Shown: one piece after another, positions 27,332 to 35,028 of the stretch | How the letters are laid out: every line of letters begins with the position of its first letter | How positions within the stretch are numbered: position 1 is the stretch's first letter | Assembly: GCA_003222035.1 (NCBI GenBank) | Contig: QHUS01000056.1 | Coordinates: 2,578 to 66,251 of the forward strand | DNA: 63,674 nucleotides | Direction: 5' to 3' | Source: Gemmatimonadota bacterium | GTDB taxonomy: Bacteria > Gemmatimonadota > Gemmatimonadetes > Gemmatimonadales > GWC2-71-9 | The notes under the pieces: generated by a model | What the model was told of the DNA's origin: nothing | What the model saw: the letters and a program-made list of their open reading frames with translations, nothing else | The model's database searches: none | Position numbers and translations under genes: made by a program

Positions 27332-28560
27332 TGATCACGGGGGTGGGGGCGGTCACGCCAATCGGCACGGGCGCCGACGGCTTGTGGTCCGGCCTCACCG
27401 CGCGACGCTCCGCGGTCCGGGAGATCACCCGGTTCGATCCCACTCGGTTCCGGAGTCGGATCGCCGCCGAGATCCCTGACTTTCGCCCGCAGGACCACCT
27501 CGACGCGAAGCGCGCCAAACGGCTCGATCGCTTCTCGCAACTGGCTGTGACGAGCGCGCGGCTCGCGGTGGCGGACGCGCGAGTCGATCCGGCGACGGAG
27601 GACCGGGACCGGGTGGGTGCGATGATGGGCTCGGCGCTCGGCGGCGTGGCGTTCGCCGAGTCGCAGGTCGAGCGGTTCCGCGCGGAAGGCCCCCGCGGCC
27701 TCGACCCTGCCCTGGCCCTGGCCGTTTTCCCGGGCGCGGCGAGCTGCAACATCGCGATCGAATTCGGGTTCACCGGGCCCAATTCGACCAACGCGATGAG
27801 CTGCGCCTCCGGGACGATCGCGGTGGGGGAAGCGCTGCACGCGATTCGTGACGGACGCGCCGACGTAATGCTCGCGGGCGGCTCCGAGGCGCCGCTCGCG
27901 CCGATGACGTACGCCGCGTTCAGCGTGATCCGGGCGATGAGTACCCGCAACGACGACCCGGCGCACGCCTCGCGCCCGTTCGACGAGGATCGCGACGGGT
28001 TCGTCATGGGCGAGGGGGCCGCCGTGCTGGTGCTCGAGGAGCGGCAGCGCGCCCTCGCGCGGGGCGCGCGGATCTACGCCGAGCTCGTCGGCTACGGCTT
28101 CACGAACGACGCCTACCACATGACGGCGCCGCGCCCGGACGGCCGCCAGGCGGCGCGTGCGATGCAATTGGCGCTCGGTGACGCGCACTCCGACCCGGGT
28201 GACGTGGGGTACATCAACGCGCACGGCTCGTCTACGCCGCTCAACGACACGACCGAGACGCTGGCGATCAAGCAGGTATTCGGCGACCACGCGTACCGGC
28301 TGAGCGTCAGCGGCACCAAGGGCTACTACGGCCACGCGCTCGGCGCGAGCGGCGCGATCGAGGCGGCGATCTGCGCTTTGGCCATGGAGCGGCGCTGGCT
28401 CCCCCCCACGGTCAATCTCGAGCGGCCCGACCCCGCTTGCGATCTCGACTGCCTCCGCGGCGAGGGGCGCGCGGCCGCGCCGGACGTGGTGCTCACCAAC
28501 TCGTTCGGCTTCGGCGGCATCAACGCCACCGTAGTGCTGCTCCGTCATGGCGTTTCGTAA
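27307..28560 (+). CDS. Beta-ketoacyl-ACP synthase II-like ketosynthase (FabF family)
   Basis: A 417-residue thiolase-fold condensing enzyme with the complete Cys-His-His triad: C166 (MSCASGT), H306 (NAHGSSTPLND) and H343 (KGYYGHALGASG) with K338. These sit at a constant offset of three from E. coli FabF C163, H303 and H340. It should condense malonyl-ACP with an acyl group. A strong AGGAGG lies 4 nt before ATG 27307. No ACP, chain-length factor, ketoreductase or malonyltransferase is nearby. It is the last gene of the sigma-led operon, so a pathway-specific role is as likely as housekeeping fatty acid synthesis. Confidence 0.9.
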   Translation: MQNGSRRVVITGVGAVTPIGTGADGLWSGLTARRSAVREITRFDPTRFRSRIAAEIPDFRPQDHLDAKRAKRLDRFSQLAVTSARLAVADARVDPATEDRDRVGAMMGSALGGVAFAESQVERFRAEGPRGLDPALALAVFPGAASCNIAIEFGFTGPNSTNAMSCASGTIAVGEALHAIRDGRADVMLAGGSEAPLAPMTYAAFSVIRAMSTRNDDPAHASRPFDEDRDGFVMGEGAAVLVLEERQRALARGARIYAELVGYGFTNDAYHMTAPRPDGRQAARAMQLALGDAHSDPGDVGYINAHGSSTPLNDTTETLAIKQVFGDHAYRLSVSGTKGYYGHALGASGAIEAAICALAMERRWLPPTVNLERPDPACDLDCLRGEGRAAAPDVVLTNSFGFGGINATVVLLRHGVS

Positions 28561-28566
28561 CGCCCG

Positions 28567-29544
28567 TTAGAGCAGCTCGGCGATCGTTGGAGCGAAGTAC
28601 GTGAGAATGATGTCCGCACCCGCCCGGCGGATGGCGTAGAGGGTCTCCCACATGGCGCGCGCTTCGTCGAGCATGCCGCGCGCGGCCGCCGCCTTGATCA
28701 TCGCATACTCCCCACTCACCTGGTACGCCGCGAGCGGAGAGCCGAACTCCTGCTTCGCTCGACGGATCAGGTCAAGGCAGGGCAGCGCAGGCTTCACCAT
28801 CACGATGTCCGCGCCCTCGTCCAGGTCCAGACGGATCTCCTTCATCGCTTCGTCGCCGTTGGTGCCCTGCATCTGGTACGACTGGCGGTCGCCGAACTGG
28901 GGATCAGAGCCCGCCGCTTCCCGGAACGGCCCGTAAAACGCCGATGCCATTTTCGCGGCATAGGACATGATCGGCACGCGCGCGAACCCGGCGGCGTCGA
29001 GCGCTTTGCGGATCCCGGCGACGCGGCCGTCCATCATGTCGCTCGGCGCCACGACGTCGATGCCGGCCCGCGCCTGGGTCACGGCGACCTTCCCGAGCAG
29101 ATACACCGACGCGTCGTTGTCGACGTCGCCGTCCTGGACGACCCCGCAATGCCCGTGATCCGTGTATTCGCACAGGCAGACGTCGCCGATGACGAGCAGG
29201 TCGGGCGTGGCGCGCTTCACGGCCCGCGCCGCCTGCTGGACGATCCCGTGCTCGTCGTGCGCTTCCGACCCGGTCGCGTCCTTGGCCGCAGGCAGGCCGA
29301 ACAGAATGATTCCGCCGAGTCCCAACCGGCGCGCGCGCTCGGCGTCCTTCACCAGCTCGTCAACGGACGTCCGGTACACGCCGGGAAGCGCGCTCACCTC
29401 CTGCCGCACTCCCTCGCCGTGACATGCGAACAGGGGCCACACGAGCTGCGACGGGGCGAGATGGGTCTCCTGCACCAGGCGGCGCAAGGCGGGTGTGCGG
29501 CGCAGCCGGCGCATGCGGCGGATCGGGAACTGTGCCGAGCTCAT
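28567..29544 (-). CDS. hemB: Delta-aminolevulinic acid dehydratase (porphobilinogen synthase)
   Basis: A 325-residue TIM-barrel enzyme that joins two 5-aminolevulinates into porphobilinogen. The metal-site loop [13 protein letters not shown] has the Cys set of zinc-type HemB. The two active-site lysines lie in [14 protein letters not shown] and [11 protein letters not shown]. The end ([15 protein letters not shown]) is the family terminus. Its start shares ATGA with hemC, and hemD-hemC-hemB form one coupled unit. Confidence 0.97.
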   Translation of the reverse strand: MSSAQFPIRRMRRLRRTPALRRLVQETHLAPSQLVWPLFACHGEGVRQEVSALPGVYRTSVDELVKDAERARRLGLGGIILFGLPAAKDATGSEAHDEHGIVQQAARAVKRATPDLLVIGDVCLCEYTDHGHCGVVQDGDVDNDASVYLLGKVAVTQARAGIDVVAPSDMMDGRVAGIRKALDAAGFARVPIMSYAAKMASAFYGPFREAAGSDPQFGDRQSYQMQGTNGDEAMKEIRLDLDEGADIVMVKPALPCLDLIRRAKQEFGSPLAAYQVSGEYAMIKAAAARGMLDEARAMWETLYAIRRAGADIILTYFAPTIAELL

Positions 29545-30467
29545 GGGCGGAGCAATCTCGACGCCCCCTGCGCCCGGAGCAAGTCCGCGACCCGCGCGCC
29601 CGCTGCCGCCGGGTCTCCCGGATCAATCTCCGCCGATGCCGTGATTTGGATCGACCCGTCGTGCGACGTAACGCGGCCGAACAGGCGACCCGTCTCCCGT
29701 CCCGCGTCCCCTGTCCCGCAGTAGGCGGCTACCGGCGCCTGACACCCGCTCTCGAGCGCCGCGAGCAGGCCGCGCTCGGCGGCGATCTGCAGCTCGCTCA
29801 CCGGATCCTTGAGCGGAGCGAGCGCGCTCCTCGCGCTGCGGTCGTCGGCGCGTACTTCCAAGCCGAGCGCCCCCTGACCCGGCGCGGGCATCACCTCGAA
29901 TGGATCGATTCGCGCCGCGATGTCACCCGCCAGCTCGAGGCGCTCGAGCCCGGCCTCGGCGAGGAGAGCCGCCGCGAGGCCGTCCCGCCCCTCTCTGACC
30001 TTCTGTACACGCGTGGGCACGTTGCCGCGCAGCGGCACGACGGCCAGGTCGGGCCGCAGGTGAAGTACCTGTGCCACGCGCCGCAGGCTGGACGTGCCGA
30101 CCTTGGCGCCCGCCGGCAAGGCCGCCAGCGAGGCGATTCTATCCCGCGTGATGAGCACCTCCCCCGCATTCGCCCGCTTCGGAACGGCCGCCAGCGCGAG
30201 GCCCGGCGGGAGGGTCGTGGGGAGGTCCTTGAGGGAGTGCACGGCCACGTCGATGCGGCCGTCGAGCAACGCCTCCTCGATCTCCTTCGTGAAGAACCCC
30301 TTCCCCTCGAGCTCATGGAGCGGCCGATCGACTTCGGCGTCGCCGCGCGTCTCGATGATCCTCAGCTCCACGGCGACCCCGGCCCGTTGGAGCGCCGCCC
30401 GTACCCACTCGGCCTGCCACAACGCGAGCTTGCTTCCCCGCGTCCCGACCTTCAGCCCGCCCTTCAA
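29541..30467 (-). CDS. hemC: Hydroxymethylbilane synthase
   Basis: A 308-residue cytoplasmic enzyme that polymerises four porphobilinogens. It shows [40 protein letters not shown] and [12 protein letters not shown]. The dipyrromethane cofactor Cys is in [13 protein letters not shown]. Overlaps of ATGA type with hemD upstream and hemB downstream show tight coupling. Confidence 0.97.
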   Translation of the reverse strand: MKGGLKVGTRGSKLALWQAEWVRAALQRAGVAVELRIIETRGDAEVDRPLHELEGKGFFTKEIEEALLDGRIDVAVHSLKDLPTTLPPGLALAAVPKRANAGEVLITRDRIASLAALPAGAKVGTSSLRRVAQVLHLRPDLAVVPLRGNVPTRVQKVREGRDGLAAALLAEAGLERLELAGDIAARIDPFEVMPAPGQGALGLEVRADDRSARSALAPLKDPVSELQIAAERGLLAALESGCQAPVAAYCGTGDAGRETGRLFGRVTSHDGSIQITASAEIDPGDPAAAGARVADLLRAQGASRLLRP

Positions 30468-31327
30468 ACTTCCTTCTTCCCCCTTCCCTCTTCCCCGAAA
30501 TGCCTCAGGAGGGCTTGGATCAACCCCTCGATCGTGTATTGCTTCGCCTCGACAGTGACGTCGATCCCCAGGGCGCGCGCCGCTTCGGCAGTGACGGGAC
30601 CGATCACCGCCGCCGCGAACCGACCCGAGGTCGCGGCTTCGCGGCCCACCAGATCGACGAACCCGGCCACGGTCGAGGAGGCGGTGAAGGTGACGGCGTC
30701 GATTTTCCCCGCGAGCAGCGTGGCCGCCAGCTCCCTGCCATCGCCCGTCTCGCGAACCGTCTCATAGACCGGAATGACGTCGACCTTCGCCCCGCGCGCC
30801 TCGAGTCCCCGGGGCAGCGCATCCCGGGCATCGCGCGCTCGGGGGACGAGGATGCGTTTTCCGCGGACGTCGCCCCGCGCCGCGAGCGCCAGCACGACCG
30901 CCTCGGCCACGTAGCGATCCGGCACGAGGTCCGGCGCGACCCCGCGCCGCGCGAGGGCCCTCGCCGTGGCGGGCCCGATCGCCGCGACCGCCGCGGGGCC
31001 CAAGTCGCGCGGCGCGAGTCCCCATCCGGCGAGCGCGTCGCACACGACCTGCACGGTGTTCTGGCTGGTGAAAACAATCCAGTCGTACGGTGGCTCGCGG
31101 GTCACCGCGGCGCGCAGCGGTGCGAGATCCGCGAGCGGCACGATGCGGATCGTGGGTGCGGGGACGATCTCCGCGCCCAGCGCTTCCAGCGCGCGCGCCA
31201 ACTCGTTCGCCTGCGCGCGGGCCCGCGTGACCACGATGCGCCGTCCGGCAAGGGGGCGCGGGCGGGGGCGGCGCCGGGAGCGGGGCGGATACGTTGGCGA
31301 GCCCGGCGGCTGTGACGGGGGTGACAT
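30464..31327 (-). CDS. hemD: Uroporphyrinogen-III synthase
   Basis: A 287-residue two-domain HemD that closes hydroxymethylbilane with D-ring inversion. It shows RIVVTRARAQANELARALEA, WIVFTSQNTVQVVCDAL, AAIGPATARAL, VIPVYETVRE and a second-domain VTFTASSTVAGF. The first ~28 residues are a Pro/Arg-rich tail outside the fold. ATG 31327 lies 18 bp from the divergent TPR gene start, leaving almost no promoter space on that side. First gene of hemDCB. Confidence 0.93.
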   Translation of the reverse strand: MSPPSQPPGSPTYPPRSRRRPRPRPLAGRRIVVTRARAQANELARALEALGAEIVPAPTIRIVPLADLAPLRAAVTREPPYDWIVFTSQNTVQVVCDALAGWGLAPRDLGPAAVAAIGPATARALARRGVAPDLVPDRYVAEAVVLALAARGDVRGKRILVPRARDARDALPRGLEARGAKVDVIPVYETVRETGDGRELAATLLAGKIDAVTFTASSTVAGFVDLVGREAATSGRFAAAVIGPVTAEAARALGIDVTVEAKQYTIEGLIQALLRHFGEEGRGKKEV

Positions 31328-31345
31328 AGATTGGTGCAATCTATC

Positions 31346-31930
31346 ATGCTCCGCTCCCTGCGCTCCGCGTTTGCCCGCTTCGCCGTGCGACGGGCAGCCG
31401 CCTGTCAGCGCGCGGCCCCGAAACGCGCCGACCTGTGGTTGCAGCTTGGCTGCGCTCTCACGCCGACGTTTGCGGAATCGTACACGGCGCTGGTGCGGCT
31501 GCGGCGCGCGATCGAGGACCGCTGGGGCGCGCTCGCCGCCGCACAAGAGGCGGCGCAACGCTTCCCGGAGAATCCGGATGCCTGGTTGCTCCTGGGTGAG
31601 GCGTGTCAGATGGTGTTCCGTCAGCAGGACGCGCTGGCGGCATTCGAACAGGTGCTCACGCTCGAGGAGCGGCCCGATGCCGCGCTCGCCGCGGGAGACC
31701 TGTATCGCCGCGCGGGCCGCCACGCCGACGCGGCGGCGCGGTTCGCGCGGGCGTACGCCGCGGGCGGAGGCGCCGAGGCGCTGTGGCTCAACGCGCAGTC
31801 GCTGTTCCAGGCGGGCGACGTGAGCGCCGCCGATCAGGCGCTGCACCTCTGGGCCACCCAGGTCCCCGATGGACTGGCGCGGCTCTCGGCGGCGCGCGCG
31901 GAGCTGTTTCCCGAAAAGAAGAGCGGCTAG
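31346..31930 (+). CDS. TPR-repeat protein
   Basis: A 194-residue helical protein with about three tetratricopeptide units (DAWLLLGEACQMVFRQQDAL, PDAALAAGDLYRRAGRHADA, ALWLNAQSLFQAGDVSAADQ). It has an Arg-rich start and no signal peptide, so it is likely a cytoplasmic scaffold. The stop codon lies in a CTAG shared with the stop of the convergent ccmD gene. Being between hem and ccm blocks, a role in heme or cytochrome c assembly is possible but unproven. Confidence 0.75.
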   Translation: MLRSLRSAFARFAVRRAAACQRAAPKRADLWLQLGCALTPTFAESYTALVRLRRAIEDRWGALAAAQEAAQRFPENPDAWLLLGEACQMVFRQQDALAAFEQVLTLEERPDAALAAGDLYRRAGRHADAAARFARAYAAGGGAEALWLNAQSLFQAGDVSAADQALHLWATQVPDGLARLSAARAELFPEKKSG

Positions 31931-32037
31931 AGATTCCTGCTGCGCCGGCCCAGCGACACCGCGTAGCCGAGGAGGATCACGGCCGTGACGATGTACGCCG
32001 CCACCATGTAGCCGGCGTTCTGCGGTACGTCAGCCAT
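31927..32037 (-). CDS. ccmD: CcmD-like heme exporter small subunit
   Basis: A 36-residue protein with a short polar start (MADVPQNAGYMVAAY), one hydrophobic helix (IVTAVILLGYAVSLG) and a positively charged end (RRSRNL), which is the CcmD pattern. CcmD joins CcmC and holo-CcmE to the CcmAB ATPase. ATG 32037 overlaps the last 8 bp of ccmC. Too short for most gene finders, but position, topology and overlap support it. Confidence 0.8.
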   Translation of the reverse strand: MADVPQNAGYMVAAYIVTAVILLGYAVSLGRRSRNL

Positions 32038-32710
32038 GTTGGGCGGCTGCCGTCTCGCGCGCGTCGCGCGCGAGCGACACGGCATAGCGCTGTGTCACGA
32101 ATCCGACGTATAGCAGGGTGAACGCCAACAGGGAAAAGAGCCACGTCACGAGCATGCTGTCCGGCAACGAGGGGCCGCTCGGCTTCAGGATGATGGGCTG
32201 CGGGTGCAGGGTGCGGAACAGATAGACGCTCAAGTGGATGAACGGCACGAGGCACATGCCGCAGATGCCCAGCACTGCGGCGTAGCGGGCGCGTAACCCC
32301 GGATCCCGGACAGCGCCCCGCACGAGCAGGTATCCCAGATACAGAAAGAACAGGAACAGGGTAGACGTCAGCCGGGCATCCCAGGTCCACCACGTTCCCC
32401 AGATCGGCTTTCCCCAGATCGGCCCTGTGGTGAGCACGATCGTGGCGAACACGGTACCCACCTCCGCCGAGGCCTCGGCGAACCGGTCCAGGCGCGGGTC
32501 CCCCAGGAACAGGAAAAAGATCCCCGCCAAGCCCACGAGGATCATCGCCGCTTCCGTCCAGATCGCGGCTGGAACGTGCAGATAGAAGATCTTTTGGGCC
32601 GGACCTTGCAGCCGCTCGATGGGCGTGAACGCCAGCGCCCGGACGTACACGCCGGCGAGGAGTACCAGCGCGACGAGCGTGATCCAGCGACCCCTGCGCA
32701 CCAGGCTCAT
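32030..32710 (-). CDS. ccmC: Heme exporter/handling membrane protein CcmC
   Basis: A 226-residue protein with six membrane segments and the tryptophan-rich periplasmic heme-handling motif WGKPIWGTWWTWDARLTS. Flanking histidines are in IFYLHVPAAIW and FIHLSVY. CcmC loads heme onto CcmE during cytochrome c maturation. Its ATG shares ATGA with the ccmB stop and its end overlaps ccmD. Confidence 0.94.
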   Translation of the reverse strand: MSLVRRGRWITLVALVLLAGVYVRALAFTPIERLQGPAQKIFYLHVPAAIWTEAAMILVGLAGIFFLFLGDPRLDRFAEASAEVGTVFATIVLTTGPIWGKPIWGTWWTWDARLTSTLFLFFLYLGYLLVRGAVRDPGLRARYAAVLGICGMCLVPFIHLSVYLFRTLHPQPIILKPSGPSLPDSMLVTWLFSLLAFTLLYVGFVTQRYAVSLARDARETAAAQHG

Positions 32711-33387
32711 TCGTCCACCGTGAAACGGAACAGGAAGCTCGCCAGCGAGACGAACACGATGTCGTAAGCGGCGAGCAACTTAAGGTACCCCACGGACTCG
32801 CTCAAGGGTCGTCCCGCGAGCAGCCGCGCGGTGACCTGGACGGCGCCGATGAGGGGAGGCAGGAGGAATGGCAGCAGGATTACCAGGAGAAGCAGCTCCG
32901 CGAAGCGGGTGCGGATCACGAGCGCGCTGAAGAGCGTGCCCACCGCGACGAACCCCAGCGTTGCGAGCGCGATGACCCCGACGAGGGGAAGTAGCACGCG
33001 ACTCACGGAGACGTTGAAGAACAGGACGAACAATGGGAGGCCGACCGCTTCGACCACTGCGACGAACGCCAGATTCGCGATCAGCTTGCCCCAGTACAGG
33101 CTGGTGCGGCTGAGCGGCGACACCAGCAGCCCCTCGAGCGCCTGGTTTTCGAGCTCGAGCTGGAACGCGCGATTCAGCGTGAGCATCGCGGCGAAGGTGA
33201 ACGTCACCCACAGGACGGTCGGCGCGAGATCGAGGGTGGGAACCGCCGTCGGATCGCGGCCGAAGTTGAACAGCGTGAGGACGAGTGCCGTGAACACGAC
33301 CGCCGAGACGAGCGCCGTCCGCGTGCGGAGCTCGAGCACCAGATCCTTGCGGGCGACGGCCCAGGCCTGGCGGAGCAGCTCAGCCAT
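32707..33387 (-). CDS. ccmB: Heme exporter ABC permease CcmB
   Basis: A 226-residue, six-segment ABC-2-like permease. The start AWAVARKDLVLELRTRTAL, LNRAFQLELENQALEGLLVS and PLVGVIALATLGFVAVGT match CcmB. It pairs with CcmA to drive release of heme-loaded CcmE. Its start overlaps ccmA by 8 bp. Confidence 0.93.
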   Translation of the reverse strand: MAELLRQAWAVARKDLVLELRTRTALVSAVVFTALVLTLFNFGRDPTAVPTLDLAPTVLWVTFTFAAMLTLNRAFQLELENQALEGLLVSPLSRTSLYWGKLIANLAFVAVVEAVGLPLFVLFFNVSVSRVLLPLVGVIALATLGFVAVGTLFSALVIRTRFAELLLLVILLPFLLPPLIGAVQVTARLLAGRPLSESVGYLKLLAAYDIVFVSLASFLFRFTVDE

Positions 33388-34060
33388 CGCTCATCGCCCG
33401 TCGATAGGCGTCGGCGACCTGCGCCGCATCGCGTCCACCGCGCGGCGCGAAATGGACGATGCGGCCGCGCCGCTGGAAGGCCACGTGCGTCGCGAGCTCG
33501 ACCCCTTCGTCCACGTTATGGGTGGCGAGCACGAGCGTTCGTCCCGCGCCGCGCAACTCGCCGAGCAGGACCCGCAGCTCGGCCGCGGCAGCGAGGTCCA
33601 GCCCCGTGAACGGCTCGTCGAGCAACAGCACGCGCGGGTCGTGGATCAACGCGCGCGCGATCGCGGCGCGCTGCGCGAGGCCGCGGGAGAGCGACCACAC
33701 CGGCCGCTCCACGCGATCGGTCAGTCCCAGGCGCTCGGCCACCCCTGCCGCGCGCGCCTCCCGCGCCGCGGCGGGCACGCCGTACAGCGAAGCCCAGAAC
33801 AACAGGTTCTCGCGCACCGTGAGGTGATCGTACAGATGGGATTCATGACCGATCCACCCGATCGCCCGGCGCCCGCCGTCCACGCGGACCGTGCCCCGCT
33901 GCGGCCGGATCAAGCCCGCGAGAACCTTGACGAGTGTCGTCTTGCCGGCGCCGTTCGGTCCGAAGATGGCAAGCGTCTGTCCCGGCGCGAGCATGAAGGA
34001 CACGTTGTCGAGGGCCACTACCGGCCCGTAAACGTGTCGCAGTCCTTCAATCGAGAGCAT
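33380..34060 (-). CDS. ccmA: Heme exporter ABC ATPase CcmA
   Basis: A 226-residue ABC ATPase with Walker A FGPNGAGKTT, signature region WSLSRGLAQRAAIARAL, Walker B VLLLDEPFTGLD and switch His in LATHNVDEG. The signature LSRGL departs from the usual LSxGQ. The ATG at 34060 was preferred because family homology starts there; an in-frame ATG at 34081 would add seven residues. Its start lies within the end of the response regulator gene (14-bp overlap), coupling cytochrome c maturation to that regulator. Confidence 0.92.
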   Translation of the reverse strand: MLSIEGLRHVYGPVVALDNVSFMLAPGQTLAIFGPNGAGKTTLVKVLAGLIRPQRGTVRVDGGRRAIGWIGHESHLYDHLTVRENLLFWASLYGVPAAAREARAAGVAERLGLTDRVERPVWSLSRGLAQRAAIARALIHDPRVLLLDEPFTGLDLAAAAELRVLLGELRGAGRTLVLATHNVDEGVELATHVAFQRRGRIVHFAPRGGRDAAQVADAYRRAMSDG

Positions 34061-34418
34061 CGATGCGCGCGGCGAGATCATCCATGTCGAATGGCTTGAC
34101 GAGGTACCCCGAATGCCCCAGGTCGAGCACGTTGATCAGAGGCTCCATGCTGACATATGACGTCGTGACGATGACGGGGAGGGTGGGCCGGGACGCGCGG
34201 ATCTCCTGCAGCAACGTGATGCCGTCGGTGTCGGGGAGACGCAGATCGAGGACCAGCACTTCGGGGTGGAACTCATCCATCTGGCGGCGGGCTTCGCTCC
34301 CGCTGGCGGCGAACGCCACGTCGTAGCGGTTGGCGAAGAATCGCTTGTACGTGCGCCGCAAGGTCGGCTCGTCTTCTACGAACAGCACCTTGCGACGCGG
34401 AGGAGAGGGGGACGCCAT
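34047..34418 (-). CDS. Single-domain response regulator (CheY-like)
   Basis: A 123-residue receiver domain without an output domain. It has E15/D16, phospho-acceptor D58 (VLVLDLRLP), T85/T86 and K108 (YLVKPF), so phosphorylation is possible. Single-domain regulators act by binding partner proteins. It overlaps ccmA, and a STAS protein lies 49 bp upstream on the same strand. No cognate kinase is adjacent. Confidence 0.88.
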   Translation of the reverse strand: MASPSPPRRKVLFVEDEPTLRRTYKRFFANRYDVAFAASGSEARRQMDEFHPEVLVLDLRLPDTDGITLLQEIRASRPTLPVIVTTSYVSMEPLINVLDLGHSGYLVKPFDMDDLAARIDALD

Positions 34419-34467
34419 AGGTGGGTCAATATATGCGGCCCCCCTCGTCGTGGCTTCTACCGGCGGC

Positions 34468-34848
34468 TCAACTCGGGCTGCTCTCCAACTCGAACAAATC
34501 GTCGAGCTTCGTCAGAACCAGTAGGAACCGCAGCTCCTCGTTGGCACCACGCAGGCACACCGTGAGCCGGCGTTCCGCGGCCTTGCGCTGGACCAGCATC
34601 AGGGCGCCCAAGCCCGCGCTATCGATCTGGCGCGTGCCGGCGAGATCGATGATCAGCCGCCCGGTCCCCTCCGGCAGCTGCTCCAGCAGCTCGGTAGCCG
34701 CGCGGCGGAACGCGGTGCGCGAATCGAGCCCCAGCTCCTCGGGAGCGGCCAGAACCCGCTCAGTGGTACGCGCAGAACCCGTCACCAGCTCCTCCACAGT
34801 CGGCTCCAGTAGTTCACCGGCCTGAGGGGTATGCGACTCCAATGCCAA
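34468..34848 (-). CDS. STAS domain protein (anti-sigma-factor antagonist-like)
   Basis: A 126-residue protein whose C-terminal ~70 residues form a STAS domain (RLIIDLAGTRQIDSAGLGAL) with the switch serine S77 in the DSAG motif, phosphorylated in SpoIIAA-type antagonists. The N-terminal half is a Glu/Leu-rich helical part. It probably acts in a partner-switching or stressosome-like circuit with the adjacent receiver protein. Divergent from acsA. Confidence 0.8.
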   Translation of the reverse strand: MALESHTPQAGELLEPTVEELVTGSARTTERVLAAPEELGLDSRTAFRRAATELLEQLPEGTGRLIIDLAGTRQIDSAGLGALMLVQRKAAERRLTVCLRGANEELRFLLVLTKLDDLFELESSPS

Positions 34849-34886
34849 CCAGCTAACCTGCGAGCCGTCAATCGCTTGTCAAAGGG

Positions 34887-34904
34887 GGGTGAGACGTCTC
34901 ACCC
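34887..34904. promoter_or_regulatory. Perfect 18-bp palindrome, candidate operator
   Basis: GGGTGAGACGTCTCACCC is a perfect dyad in the 180-bp space between the divergent STAS gene and acsA. A dimeric repressor or activator site is the simplest reading. A TTGACC at 34954-34959 lies between it and acsA and could be a -35 element. Confidence 0.5.
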
Positions 34905-35028
34905 TCGGCGCTGCCGCAGTCCGAAGGCTCCCGGGGCAGTTTGCAAGGGCCGCTTGACCCCGGTCCATGGGGGGGACATACCTTAGCCGTACGACCGCAA
35001 TCCCGAGCTTGGCGAGGAGGCACGTCCC

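Noticed and set aside
27307-28560. A full type II polyketide synthase cluster
   Set aside because: No chain-length factor, ACP or ketoreductase is encoded within the window. Only a partial resemblance can be claimed.
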